Notes: a model not told the origin generated them from the sequence alone. Positions 27,509 through 36,140 are shown, counted from the stretch's first letter. The stretch is 55,259 bases of DNA from Bacillus sp. (in: firmicutes) (GCA_021208645.1 JAJOJL010000017.1:1-55259), one strand, 5' to 3'. A program made the numbers and translations.

Positions 27509-28009
27509 TTATACAGAAAGGAGGAACTGAATCTCGGTGATGACTTGGTTAACTTCTTTCTCTTCCGTATGAATAATATGGTGAGCCTTACGATATAAAG
27601 GTAGCCTTTTAGAATAGCGGGTAGCTAATCCTTCCATACCTTCTTTTGTCAGAGGACGGCTTTGATCATTTTTGATTCGCTCATAAATAGCAGAAAAATC
27701 AGCATGTAAAAAGATAACTATTCCTGATTTTTTCATATACTGAATGTTATCTTCATTCTCCACGATTCCCCCGCCAGTAGCAACAATTAGACTGTTGTCC
27801 CCTGCGAAGTCCTTTAAAGCTTCTGTTTCCATCATACGAAAGGCTGCTTCACCTTGATATTGAAAAATGTCTGGGATCGATAAGCCTGCCCTCTCTGATA
27901 TCCAATCATCAAGATCCACAAAACGATATTGCAAAACTCGGGCAAGTTCTTTGCCTACTGTTGTTTTCCCGGCTCCCATAAATCCCGTTAAATAAATCTT
28001 TTTCTTCAT
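27509..28009 (-). CDS. aroK: Shikimate kinase
   Basis: AroK phosphorylates shikimate at O3 using ATP. The 166-aa enzyme has Walker A GFMGAGKTTVGK at residues 9-20, the shikimate-binding DLDDWI motif and Arg in FRMMETEALKD, the GGGIV loop, and the lid RPLTKEG. It overlaps the comGG stop by 4 nt, so it is likely read through from the comG operon or coupled to it. The position between comGG and yqzE is seen in relatives. Confidence 0.95.
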   Translation of the reverse strand: MKKKIYLTGFMGAGKTTVGKELARVLQYRFVDLDDWISERAGLSIPDIFQYQGEAAFRMMETEALKDFAGDNSLIVATGGGIVENEDNIQYMKKSGIVIFLHADFSAIYERIKNDQSRPLTKEGMEGLATRYSKRLPLYRKAHHIIHTEEKEVNQVITEIQFLLSV

Positions 28010-28407
28010 TGTATTTGTGCCCCTTCAACCCAATTAGAAATGGTACCTGTTTCTGTACAATATGAAAACCTAGCTCCCCGGTAAGTTCCCGCCTTCGTGT
28101 TTCCAGCGAGAAAAATACTTTTTTCCGAAGAATTCACTCCTGTAATTTGATAATGAACGGTACCGGAGAAAAAATCAAGCCTACCGGCTGAAAGATGAAG
28201 TTCTTTCTCTTCCTCTAGCTGGATAATAATCATTTGATGCACTTGCCATGATCAGATTGTCCACAGTATTCCATTCTTTCTCCAACTTCCAAAAATTCCT
28301 CTCACTTTCATACAAACTTAATAATGGAAAAGGGTTCCTGAAAGGACAAATAGAATAACTACTGCCAGTAATAGAGCAGCTCCTTTTTCCTTCTGATTAA
28401 TCTCCAT
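28006..28407 (-). pseudogene. comGG: Competence pseudopilin-like protein ComGG, frameshifted
   Basis: ComGG is the last minor pseudopilin-operon protein. ATG 28407 overlaps the comGF end and begins with a charged stretch followed by the hydrophobic segment GAALLLAVVILFVLSGTLF. The frame stops early at TAA. The next frame continues SLYESERNFWKLEKEWNT, and a third (from 28242) carries the C-terminal QLEEEKELHLSAGRLDF. The net length change is zero, so at least two compensating indels are needed. B. subtilis ComGG is about 124 aa, against 133 here. Confidence 0.72.
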
Positions 28408-28870
28408 AACTAGCTCCAGAAAGTATCTCAATAGGGTGGGCTATGGTATGGCTAAATTCTCGTCCATTATCAGTTGTAACAGAGAGCTCTATTCCATATT
28501 CTTTTTTTACAACATGGAGTTTTTTTACATTTTGCAAGAAAACTTCATGGCCAGTTCCATTTACCCTACGTCGGACTTTATCTTGGTACAGTTCATATTG
28601 TACCGTTGCATTATCAGGTGCACGGCGAAAATAAAGGATTGTTTCAGAAGCATTTGTCCAATAAGCCGTACTGGGACGAAAATCTAATTGAAGCTGTGTT
28701 GTAAAAATTACTCTCTCTTCATAAGAGAACTGGCTGATTGAAGGTGAAATCCATAGACCATAGGCTGCCGGAACCATTCCTGCAATGATCATAAAAATTA
28801 ACAGACTGACCATTGTCTCCAGAACAGTAATACCTCTACATGTTTTTACGTGAAGATAAACAGCGTTCAT
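28397..28870 (-). CDS. comGF: Competence protein ComGF
   Basis: ComGF is a minor pseudopilin-like membrane protein needed for transformation. ATG 28870, near GGAAGAG, gives 157 aa with an N-terminal prepilin-type segment (GITVLETMVSLLIFMIIAG, with Glu five residues into the hydrophobic stretch). An extracytoplasmic domain containing YELYQDKVRRRVNG follows. It overlaps comGE at the start and comGG at the end, as in the B. subtilis operon. Confidence 0.82.
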   Translation of the reverse strand: MNAVYLHVKTCRGITVLETMVSLLIFMIIAGMVPAAYGLWISPSISQFSYEERVIFTTQLQLDFRPSTAYWTNASETILYFRRAPDNATVQYELYQDKVRRRVNGTGHEVFLQNVKKLHVVKKEYGIELSVTTDNGREFSHTIAHPIEILSGASYGD

Positions 28871-29168
28871 AATCTCTTCCATTCCTTCCCTGCCATGCGA
28901 CACATAACAATGATTCCTTTGTTTCCTCCAAGAGATTCAGTTGAAAAGAAGTCTCGCCTCGATTAACCTCCTCAGGAAGTACTTCGTTATTATAAAAAAA
29001 TTTATAATAGTAATAATGGAGCACTTCTTCACCTAATCGCTCCTGGTGTATGGACTGTCTCTCCTGCTGTACAGTAACGATGATGGGAAGGATGGTAGAG
29101 ACAGATACGGAGAAAACCAACAGGGCAATCATAACTTCCAGTAAAGTGAAGCCATTAGTATTTTTCAA
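28836..29168 (-). CDS. comGE: Competence protein ComGE
   Basis: ComGE is a minor pseudopilin. TTG 29168, behind GGGGGCG, starts KNTNGFTLLEVMIALLVFSVSVS, a type IV prepilin cleavage and methylation motif (G-FTLLE). The open frame extends further upstream, but that part overlaps comGD and is not prepilin-like. The mature protein is about 110 aa. It overlaps comGD by 14 nt and comGF by about 35 nt. Confidence 0.83.
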   Translation of the reverse strand: MKNTNGFTLLEVMIALLVFSVSVSTILPIIVTVQQERQSIHQERLGEEVLHYYYYKFFYNNEVLPEEVNRGETSFQLNLLEETKESLLCVAWQGRNGRDYERCLSSRKNM

Positions 29169-29598
29169 TATAAAATCGCCCCCTGACCAATTGAAACACC
29201 AACATGTACGTGTCTTCTTTGTAACGGAATATGATGCTACCTGCAAAAGAGATGTTTCCGTTAGGTAAATAACGTAAATTTGTTAACTCTAAGCTTCCCC
29301 TTCCAACTGTCAGTCCTTTTGGAAAATGTCTAGTTTTCGTAGTTACAGTTCCTTCCCGTACGGTGTAGTTATTGTGCGTGGAAGAAAAGATAACTCTGAC
29401 AATAATCCCCTCGCTCATGGCTTTCATTTGACTTTCGTACAAATCCTTTTCTAGCTGTTCAAAGAAATAATCAATGTTTTTATTGTGGATGGATTGTTCA
29501 AAATTCGGAATGGAAATGAGAAGTAGTGAAGTAATAAGAAGCAGTACAAGAAGTGTTTCTATTAAGGTGTAGCCTTTTTGAGTAAAAAATTTATTCAT
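29155..29598 (-). CDS. comGD: Competence pseudopilin ComGD
   Basis: This is a 147-aa prepilin-like protein with the motif KGYTLIETLLVLLLITSLLL just after a short basic leader, a substrate for the ComC-type prepilin peptidase. The C-terminal domain has an alternating pattern of beta strands. It overlaps comGC by 8 nt and comGE by 14 nt, pointing to coupled translation. The frame is intact. Confidence 0.9.
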   Translation of the reverse strand: MNKFFTQKGYTLIETLLVLLLITSLLLISIPNFEQSIHNKNIDYFFEQLEKDLYESQMKAMSEGIIVRVIFSSTHNNYTVREGTVTTKTRHFPKGLTVGRGSLELTNLRYLPNGNISFAGSIIFRYKEDTYMLVFQLVRGRFYIEKY

Positions 29599-29935
29599 CT
29601 GGAGTTTCTGGAATAGTCTTCAAAACAAAGTCTAAATCTGTTATTTTCAATAGTTTGCCATCTGGACAATGTATTGTGTCCACATATTTCTCATCACGTA
29701 TAATTCTAAGACTAGTTAATTTTGTTCCTGTTTCAATCTCATAAGCAGTCTTCTGTGCTTTTATCAACGCAATCGTCGCCTCGCATCCTTTGTCGTTTGC
29801 TGCTTCCTGATTTCTCGCTAAATTAGGTACTGCAATTAACAATAGAATAGAAATAATAACCAAGACAATCATCATTTCTATTAAAGTGAAACCCTTTTCT
29901 CTTCTTAAAACATTTTTTACAAAATTCTTCATCAT
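29591..29935 (-). CDS. comGC: Major competence pseudopilin ComGC
   Basis: ComGC is the main subunit of the competence pseudopilus that draws DNA across the wall. The 114-aa protein has the leader MMKNFVKNVLRREKG followed by FTLIEMMIVLVIISILLLI, with the cleavage-site Gly-Phe and Glu5. The conserved C-terminal segment KYVDTIHCPDGKLL is present. It lies 72 nt downstream of comGB. Confidence 0.95.
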   Translation of the reverse strand: MMKNFVKNVLRREKGFTLIEMMIVLVIISILLLIAVPNLARNQEAANDKGCEATIALIKAQKTAYEIETGTKLTSLRIIRDEKYVDTIHCPDGKLLKITDLDFVLKTIPETPDE

Positions 29936-30007
29936 CGTTCCTTTCTCCCTTCTTTTTTTAAGAAATTTTATCCAAAAAGCTATTCTATTTCCCCTTAGAC
30001 CATAGCC

Positions 30008-31036
30008 TCACCACCCTTCCACAATATTAAAGATTGGGAGCATTACGGACAGGAACAACGTCAATACAACCACACCAATTATAGAAAAAAGTAGAGGTTG
30101 CAAAAGGGATAAGTATCGTTCCAATCCTTCATAGTACTTCCGTTGCAAAAAGTCACTATACCTTTCCAGTTCCTGCCCTAATGCACCTTTAGCTTGTCCT
30201 AGCGCAATTGCCGTTACGAGTTGAGGTTCATAACAGTTTCGTTCTCGAATAATTTCAGGCAGTGATATACCTTCGAGCATACAAATCCCAATGGCCTTTG
30301 CTTCCATCTGAATAACATCAATTTTTGAATGCTCCTCCAAGAGCAATAATGATTGATACAAAGAGAAACCATTAGATAACAACGGAGATAAATGGGATGC
30401 AAAGTGGAAAGTCATGAGATTTGTAGTTAACTTTTTTATGAGTGGCAGCCTTAAGAGATATTTGAGGCGTTCATATGGTTTCAACCGTTGTAACCATAGA
30501 AGAAAAAAAATCATCACTATAAGTAATACTAATAAGATCGGCCCTTCCAGAAGTGACAATAGACCAATAATCATCTTTGTAAGTAGGGGGAGTTCTTTGT
30601 TCATGGATTGAAAAAACATCTCCATCTGAGGAAGAACTCCTTGAGACAAAACAACAATCATGATAATAAGACATCCGAACAGCATGATTGGGTAATTCAA
30701 TAATTTTCGGCTTTTTTGTTTCAGCTCGAACTTTTTCTTTAATATACTTGCTCCGTTATCCAAACCAGTCTTCAAGTCTCCATATTTTTCATAAATACCT
30801 ATGTAACTGATGACATCATTTGGAAAACTGGCTTCGTGTAGGACACTGGAGAAGTCATCTCCGTCCTGAAGGGCTTCATATATAGAATCGATCCAATTTT
30901 TTTTTACTCCTCCATAATAAGAACCAAGCATGTCCAAGGCTTCTGACAAAGGATAGCCGTCACCTAATAAGCCTGCTAATTCAGATAAGAACTCACTCCG
31001 TTCTTGATCATTTCTGAAAGACTTTTTCATTTTCAT
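30008..31036 (-). CDS. comGB: Competence type II/IV platform protein ComGB
   Basis: ComGB is the inner-membrane platform protein (GspF family) on which the pseudopilus is built. The 342-aa product has two GspF repeats, each starting with a cytosolic helical domain, and three membrane segments (about 110-135, 155-185, 312-338). The ATG overlaps the comGA stop by one base. The frame is intact. Confidence 0.93.
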   Translation of the reverse strand: MKMKKSFRNDQERSEFLSELAGLLGDGYPLSEALDMLGSYYGGVKKNWIDSIYEALQDGDDFSSVLHEASFPNDVISYIGIYEKYGDLKTGLDNGASILKKKFELKQKSRKLLNYPIMLFGCLIIMIVVLSQGVLPQMEMFFQSMNKELPLLTKMIIGLLSLLEGPILLVLLIVMIFFLLWLQRLKPYERLKYLLRLPLIKKLTTNLMTFHFASHLSPLLSNGFSLYQSLLLLEEHSKIDVIQMEAKAIGICMLEGISLPEIIRERNCYEPQLVTAIALGQAKGALGQELERYSDFLQRKYYEGLERYLSLLQPLLFSIIGVVVLTLFLSVMLPIFNIVEGW

Positions 31037-32088
31037 CAGCCCTTCCCCATCCGTTCATACTCATAATTATTAACAAACCCTAAAGCAATTCCTTTGTTAA
31101 GATTATCTAGTAATGAACCTTTTAGTTTAAAATCCATATTCATGTCTGCAACGGACATTTTTAATTGGTCATTAGCAAGGATTTCGAAAACAGCCACCCT
31201 CCTTCTTGTCCTCAGCTTCTTACAAAAAGGGTTACACCCGCCTTCACAATAGGGGCAAACTAAATCCACTAACCTTTGGGATACAATTGCTTTCACACTC
31301 TCTTTTAAATCCATTGTTGATATTCCTAATTCATACAGTCTTTTAATTCCACTCAATGTATCTTTACTATGAAGTGTACTCAACACAAAATGGCCAGTTA
31401 ACGCTGCACGAATGGCCATTTGCGCCGTTTCTCGGTCACGAATTTCCCCTATCATAATGATGTCTGGATCATGCCTTAATAAACTTTTTAAGCCTGTTGC
31501 ATAGGTAATTCCAGCTCGTTCATTTATTTCCATTTGCAGGAAGTTACTGTGTTTTTGCTCTACAGGATCTTCCAATGTAATAATATTTCGATGTCTCTCC
31601 ATAAAACAAGCTTGAAGCAATGAGTACAAAGTCGTTGTTTTTCCACTGCCAGTCGGCCCACAAACGATCAATAAACCTGCAGGAGAGTTTGCTAATTCTA
31701 ATAGGTGTTTTGCCTGTTTAGGAAATAAAGATAATTGTTGTAAGGTTTGGGTTTCCTGGGGAAATAAGCGGATAACGAGGGTTTCATGGAAGGAAGAAGG
31801 AAAGGTTGATAACCTCATGGAATAGCTTTTCTGTAGTACAGGTATTTCCATGGAACTATTTTGAGGTCTTCTTCTTTCGCCAACATCCATACCTGATATA
31901 AATTTCAGATGACTGATCATTTTCAACATTGTTTTTAACGGAATACATTCCATCTCTACAAGTTGTCCATCTATACGAAATCTGACAACACCAATCTTTT
32001 CTAATGGTACTAAGTGAACGTCTGAAGCTCGGTAAGCAACTGCATTTACTAGTACATCTTTAGTTCTCTGTTCCGTTTCCATATTCAA
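31036..32088 (-). CDS. comGA: Competence assembly ATPase ComGA
   Basis: ComGA is the cytosolic GspE/PilB-type ATPase that powers pseudopilus assembly. The 350-aa protein has Walker A GPTGSGKTTTLYSLL near residue 143, an Asp box, Walker B-like DPDIIMIGEIRD near 207, the His box, and a C-terminal CPYC/C-x3-C metal-binding motif. It is the first gene of comG. I saw no convincing pair of AAAA-N5-TTTT ComK half-sites upstream, only a weak AAACTAGTTTTT. Confidence 0.95.
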   Translation of the reverse strand: MNMETEQRTKDVLVNAVAYRASDVHLVPLEKIGVVRFRIDGQLVEMECIPLKTMLKMISHLKFISGMDVGERRRPQNSSMEIPVLQKSYSMRLSTFPSSFHETLVIRLFPQETQTLQQLSLFPKQAKHLLELANSPAGLLIVCGPTGSGKTTTLYSLLQACFMERHRNIITLEDPVEQKHSNFLQMEINERAGITYATGLKSLLRHDPDIIMIGEIRDRETAQMAIRAALTGHFVLSTLHSKDTLSGIKRLYELGISTMDLKESVKAIVSQRLVDLVCPYCEGGCNPFCKKLRTRRRVAVFEILANDQLKMSVADMNMDFKLKGSLLDNLNKGIALGFVNNYEYERMGKG

Positions 32089-32174
32089 TTAATCACACCC
32101 TTCAGAATTTAAAAACAACTAGTTTCCTTGTATAAATCCTTTTACATGAGGCATAACTACTGATGTAGAATAAA

Positions 32175-32249
32175 TGGGATGTAGCCAAGTGGTAAGGCAA
32201 CGGGCTTTGACTCCGTGATGCGTAGGTTCGAATCCTGCCATCCCAACCA
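32175..32249 (+). tRNA. tRNA-Gln (UUG)
   Basis: The acceptor stem is TGGGATG/CATCCCA, with the D-arm GCCAAGTGGTAAGGC. The anticodon stem-loop ACGGG-CTTTGAC-TCCGT has anticodon TTG, and the T-arm is GTAGG-TTCGAAT-CCTGC. The 3' CCA is encoded (32247-32249). B. subtilis also has a tRNA-Gln next to comG. Confidence 0.97.
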
Positions 32250-32262
32250 TACATACTGTGAA

Positions 32263-32300
32263 GGTGTATTCAAAAGGAGATCTTTCCCTTTGAATACACC
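32263..32300. terminator. Hairpin between tRNA-Gln and the ytxH-like gene
   Basis: GGTGTATTCAAAAGG pairs with CCTTTGAATACACC around a short loop. It lies between converging transcripts. T-tracts are poor on both sides, so termination is inferred from position and stem strength. Confidence 0.6.
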
Positions 32301-32313
32301 CATACTCTATTAA

Positions 32314-32736
32314 TTATTTCTGTGACACCTTATCTTTTGTCTCTTCTATCTCTTTCACTACCTTATCTGCCAATTCCTTGCCTTCCTCTATCGTATCATT
32401 TACTGTATTTTTCGATTCTTCCAACAGTTCTTCACCTTTATTAGTAAATTTTTCTGTAAGGTCCTTGGATTTGTCAGAAACCTTGTCCCACTGTTCTTTC
32501 GCTGCTTGAGACCATTCATTCGTTTTTTCTTTGGCAATTTGCGAATACTCCGTGCCTCTTTCCATTGCAGTATTCGTTAGTTCTATCGTTTTTTCTTTAG
32601 CAGTCATAGCTTTTTCATTTATGTCATGGCGTAGTTCTTTCCCTGATTTTGGCGCTAACAAAATAGCGCTTGCCGCACCAATAATGCCACCGACTACTGC
32701 CCCAATAAAAAAGTCTTTCGTATCCATCTTACTCAT
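32314..32736 (-). CDS. YtxH domain-containing protein
   Basis: This small (140 aa) general-stress-type protein starts at ATG 32736, eight nucleotides after GGGAGG. The YtxH hallmark is the N-terminal glycine-rich membrane segment FFIGAVVGGIIGAASAILLAPKSGKELR. A long charged amphipathic coiled coil of Lys/Glu heptads follows. Biochemical function is unknown. It is divergent from the IS element and the regulator gene. Confidence 0.88.
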   Translation of the reverse strand: MSKMDTKDFFIGAVVGGIIGAASAILLAPKSGKELRHDINEKAMTAKEKTIELTNTAMERGTEYSQIAKEKTNEWSQAAKEQWDKVSDKSKDLTEKFTNKGEELLEESKNTVNDTIEEGKELADKVVKEIEETKDKVSQK

Positions 32737-32846
32737 CAAAATAACCTCCCGTATTTTCTATTAGATTTATTATCCTAATACCCAATTCCTTTATTCTAGT
32801 ACTATTAAACCTCTTTTTTATAGATAAATCCATCTTTTGAAGCAAA

Positions 32847-32871
32847 TGTTCACGAACCAGGTTCGTGAACA
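32847..32871. promoter_or_regulatory. Perfect 25-bp palindrome, candidate operator
   Basis: The arm TGTTCACGAACC (32847-32858), a single centre base, and the arm GGTTCGTGAACA (32860-32871) form a perfect palindrome. It stands in the spacer between ytxH and the DNA-binding regulator gene, now split by an IS. No T-tract follows, so it is unlikely to be a terminator. The likely binder is the winged-helix regulator encoded at 34991, but this is inference. Confidence 0.55.
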
Positions 32872-32887
32872 AATTGTGAATTTAACA

Positions 32888-32942
32888 GTTAAATCACATT
32901 AATATATTGGAAAATACATTTATTTATCCCCTTGGCTATACT
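32888..32942 (+). repeat. Left copy of a 55-bp direct repeat (target duplication)
   Basis: This copy begins GTTAAATCACATTAATATAT and ends CTTGGCTATACT. It is identical over 55 bp to 34901-34955, and the two copies exactly flank the insertion element. Confidence 0.93.
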
Positions 32943-34900
32943 CCTGTCTTTGACAGTTGTAGAACAGAAAAAGCTTGAAACCCCTTATAGCTAGGGCGTT
33001 TCAAGCTTTTTTGTTTCTTGTAAAAATTGAGTACTTTTTTTATTTTTTTGTGTCTCTTAAAATTTTTTTCATCTGCCTGTTACTTACGATTTGATAATCT
33101 GTTCTGAAGCCAAATTTTTCATGTAGAGCATCTGTGAAATTAGTGCGTGTATAGGTTGGGATATATCCGTCTCCCACTATTTCGTGAAAATTCATATCCC
33201 TCAAACCTTGTACAATCTCTCTGCATGTGAACTCTTCACCAAGTCTTTTCTCTAAATACCTGTATAGAACCATTGATAGAAAGCAGGAAGTAAAATGAGC
33301 CTCTATCCTATCGTCGCGACTTAAGTATACGGGTCGTGATTTAAATTCGCTTTTCATGATGCGAAAACACTCTTCAATTTCCCAACGCCTCTGATTCACT
33401 TTTATAATGGCCGGAGCGTCATCTTCTAAATTTGTACATACAGCATAGAATCCATCAAATAATTGTTCTTTTGAGATGATATCTGCATTAATACTGTATA
33501 ACTCTGTGGCTGCAATCTCTCCATCAGGAGTGATACTTGTTTTTTCAATAAAGCGCTTATAGTCATTTTGGTTGTGTTTTTTTATCTTTGCAGGATTGGT
33601 ATCGATTACTTTTATGGCACGTTCAATCTGTGATTGGCGAATTTGTCGCTGGTAATCCCTGTACTTAATAGAATAAGTGACAATCAATTTTTGTTCTAAG
33701 TCGTTCTCTTTAATCCAACGCTCCTTATAAAACGTTTTATCAGCATACATCGATTCGTCGTCTAGCTTCGTAATGTCATAGGTCTGACGACCTTCACCAA
33801 GTCTCCAACCTTCTGGAGAGAGAGCCCACTCTTTTAAATGCTTTTTTAACTTCTTGATGGATTGAGTAGTAATAAATGCACGATCCTCTTTATCATTAAA
33901 TTTTCGGTTATCCAATGATGCAAGACCGGCATCGGTGCTAACTACAAACTTAGATAACTTAAAATCCTCTAATATTTTTTGTTCTAGAGGCTTCAATGTA
34001 AGCTGCTCATTTGTATTACCTTTATGAATACTAAAGGCGAGGGGAATACCGTCTCCATCCATAAAAAGTCCCATCTGGACAATCGGATTAGGACGGTGTT
34101 CCTTAGAGTAACCGTATTGCTTTAGGCCATCCTCCTGTTCAATCTCAAAAAAATAATTTGTACAGTCATAGTAAAGGATGCCACTATTTCTCTTTGATAG
34201 TTTCAAGCTATTTTTGTATAGCTCTGATTGAATATAATCTGTTTCCTTCGCAATAACTTCAAGTGCCCTATAAATATGTTGGATGTCAAAGTCTGGTTGT
34301 TCAATAAGCTTAGAAGAAAGTTGATGGGTAGCAAGTTTGGATGATGGATAGATAATTCTACCGTAAAGCAAGCGTGACAAGATCGAATCCAGATTAAAGG
34401 AAAACTTGTACTTATCAGATATTTTCCGGCAAATCTTATGTAGCTGCAAATCATGATAGATCTGTTGGAGAAAAAGATAACCGCCGTTAAAACTACGTCT
34501 CTGATCTTTTTCAATCAACTTCGTAGGAGAGTACTGAACCATTATCTTACGCTTATCTTCTTTATCTTTCTCATTCAGTTCAGCAATATATTGTTTTGCC
34601 CATTCAATAGGGTCTTGACCGTCTAACTTTTTTAGCAGTTCATCGTATGTGCCGAGCTTTTCAACAATTTTAGATGAATGTTTCCCGTCTTTGTAAGTGG
34701 ATTTAATGACATATAGTGATGAGGAATTTTTCGATTTCGTAATTTTTAATCTCATAACCGTCCCCTCCAATACTTACATTATAACAAAGTACTCAAAAGT
34801 ACTCAATATAAAAATGAAAGTTTTGGCATTTTTTCAATAAAAAAAGCCCTGTTATCAAGGCTTTTCATAACTTCGATATTTATGTAACTGTCAAAGACCC
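32943..34900 (-). mobile_element. IS1634-family insertion sequence (about 1.96 kb)
   Basis: The ends carry matching inverted repeats: GTCTTTGACAGTT on the left (about 32946-32958) and its complement AACTGTCAAAGAC on the right (34886-34898). One transposase gene fills the element. A hairpin AAAGCTTGAAA/TTTCAAGCTTT at 32969-33010 terminates it. The 55-bp flanking duplication fits the long, variable-length target repeats known for IS1634. All parts look intact, suggesting recent insertion. Confidence 0.9.
33040..34752 (-). CDS. IS1634-family DDE transposase
   Basis: This 570-aa transposase starts at ATG 34752, eight nucleotides after GGAGGGG; an open frame extends six codons further. Candidate catalytic residues are the first Asp in YYDCTNYFFE, the second in VSTDAGLASLDN, and Glu in RRWEIEECFRIMKS, a DDE layout of the IS4/IS1634 superfamily. 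The N-terminal region carries the KLGTYDELL segment common in the family. The frame is uninterrupted, in contrast to many host genes here. Confidence 0.92.
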   Translation of the reverse strand, partial: RLKITKSKNSSSLYVIKSTYKDGKHSSKIVEKLGTYDELLKKLDGQDPIEWAKQYIAELNEKDKEDKRKIMVQYSPTKLIEKDQRRSFNGGYLFLQQIYHDLQLHKICRKISDKYKFSFNLDSILSRLLYGRIIYPSSKLATHQLSSKLIEQPDFDIQHIYRALEVIAKETDYIQSELYKNSLKLSKRNSGILYYDCTNYFFEIEQEDGLKQYGYSKEHRPNPIVQMGLFMDGDGIPLAFSIHKGNTNEQLTLKPLEQKILEDFKLSKFVVSTDAGLASLDNRKFNDKEDRAFITTQSIKKLKKHLKEWALSPEGWRLGEGRQTYDITKLDDESMYADKTFYKERWIKENDLEQKLIVTYSIKYRDYQRQIRQSQIERAIKVIDTNPAKIKKHNQNDYKRFIEKTSITPDGEIAATELYSINADIISKEQLFDGFYAVCTNLEDDAPAIIKVNQRRWEIEECFRIMKSEFKSRPVYLSRDDRIEAHFTSCFLSMVLYRYLEKRLGEEFTCREIVQGLRDMNFHEIVGDGYIPTYTRTNFTDALHEKFGFRTDYQIVSNRQMKKILRDTKK

Positions 34901-34955
34901 GTTAAATCACATTAATATATTGGAAAATACATTTATTTATCCCCTTGGCTATACT
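34901..34955 (+). repeat. Right copy of the 55-bp direct repeat
   Basis: This copy is identical to 32888-32942. It continues into ATAATGTTATTAG and the regulator gene, so it represents the undisturbed upstream region of that gene. A TATAAT lies directly at its right edge. Confidence 0.93.
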
Positions 34956-34990
34956 ATAATGTTATTAGATTATATTAGGAGTGGATTGTG

Positions 34991-35701
34991 ATGGAACAAC
35001 AAACCCTTAAAATTACTGGAGTATTATCTGACCCGACACGATTTTCCATTTATCAATATGTAGCTCGTCAGCATGGGGATGTTACTGTTCAAGAAATAGC
35101 AGATACTTTCAAAATACATGCAAATGTGGCTCGTCTTCACTTAACAAAGCTTGAAGATGTAAACATGTTGGTATCTGATACAAAGAAAACTGGTAAGGGA
35201 GGAAGACCGAGCCGTTTTTACTATTTATCTGATGAAGTGGTCAGCCTACAATTTCCATACCGAGACTATCAAAGATTATCTGAAATAGCTATTCAAACGT
35301 TACTTTCCTTAGGAGAAGCTGGGGAAGCAGCATTGGTTGAAACTGGTAGAAGGTTTGGTTTCGAATCAGCTAAAGCATACGTTGGGTCATTAGACCAAAA
35401 TATTCAAGATATGTCTCCGAAAGAGAAGGTAAAATTCATTGAAAAAATTGCCCTCAATCAAGGATTAAATCCAGAAATTCATTACGATGATGAATCCAAT
35501 GAAGCTGTTTTTAGAATTTTTAATTGCACCTATAAAGAACTGGCAAAAAATTCTACTGCTGTATGTAAAATGCACCATGCCCAAATTAACGGTATCTTTA
35601 ATTTCTTCTTCGAAGACATGGAATTGAAAGAAGAATCGACCATGTTTGAAAAGCATGAAATGGCCTGTACGTACACATCTGTCGTGTTACCTAAGTCTTA
35701 A
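34991..35701 (+). CDS. Winged-helix transcriptional regulator with C-terminal cysteines
   Basis: The 236-aa protein has an ArsR/DeoR-like N-terminal DNA-binding domain (LSDPTRFSIYQYVARQ...VQEIADTFKIHANVARLHLTKL) with a GRPSRFYYL wing. A helical linker leads to a C-terminal sensor-like domain containing FNCTYKE, AVCKMHHAQ and, near the end, MACTYTS. The Cys/His set resembles SufR-type regulators that bind an Fe-S cluster or metal, but this is only an analogy. ATG 34991 has AGGAG nine nucleotides upstream. The IS now separates it from the palindrome at 32847. Confidence 0.75.
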   Translation: MEQQTLKITGVLSDPTRFSIYQYVARQHGDVTVQEIADTFKIHANVARLHLTKLEDVNMLVSDTKKTGKGGRPSRFYYLSDEVVSLQFPYRDYQRLSEIAIQTLLSLGEAGEAALVETGRRFGFESAKAYVGSLDQNIQDMSPKEKVKFIEKIALNQGLNPEIHYDDESNEAVFRIFNCTYKELAKNSTAVCKMHHAQINGIFNFFFEDMELKEESTMFEKHEMACTYTSVVLPKS

Positions 35702-35850
35702 ATTACAATGAAAATGCTAGTTAACGGGTCTTTCTTTTGTTAATTAGCATATTTCTATTTTACAAACTACTGTATACGTTCTATAATAAAGTGAAGCAAT
35801 TCTTCACATACTTATATTACACATACAGTTACATAAAGGAGGGAACCGTC

Positions 35851-36093
35851 TTGGATCGCATGTTCCGTGTTATAGCTTTTTGGACTGGAATTATGGCCGT
35901 TTTATTTATGGTCGGCAACATGCATGAAGTGGCGATTTTGTTCTTCGGACAAACTGGAGCATTCTTGGCACTTAGCTATTTGAAGTTATCTGAAAGAGCA
36001 TACATCTATATTTTCGGTGCATATTTAACTCTTTTCTTTGTTGGGTTTACGTATTACTCTACGTTTATCCTTCAACCAGGCATTGGTCATTAA
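35851..36093 (+). CDS. yqgY: DUF2626 family membrane protein (YqgY)
   Basis: This small membrane protein has three helices. TTG 35851 lies eight nucleotides after GGAGGG and begins DRMFRVIAFWTGIMAVLF; the frame is open further upstream, but only this start gives the family length of 80 aa. The motif GQTGAFLALSYLKLSERAYI is typical. Function is unknown. It is followed by a strong terminator and is convergent with the methyltransferase gene. Confidence 0.88.
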   Translation: MDRMFRVIAFWTGIMAVLFMVGNMHEVAILFFGQTGAFLALSYLKLSERAYIYIFGAYLTLFFVGFTYYSTFILQPGIGH

Positions 36094-36094
36094 T

Positions 36095-36133
36095 GAAAAA
36101 AGCAACCCCCGTCAGCTTAAGCTGATGGGGGTT
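36095..36133. terminator. Bidirectional terminator
   Basis: AACCCCCGTCAGCTT and AAGCTGATGGGGGTT pair almost perfectly (36104-36133). A six-base T tract lies on the minus side (36095-36100). Confidence 0.85.
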
Positions 36134-36140
36134 CGTTCAT

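Noticed and set aside
32088-32165. ComK binding site before comGA
   Set aside because: Only AAACTAGTTTTT resembles a half-box and no second half-site with AAAA-N5-TTTT spacing is present, so control by ComK is not claimed from sequence.
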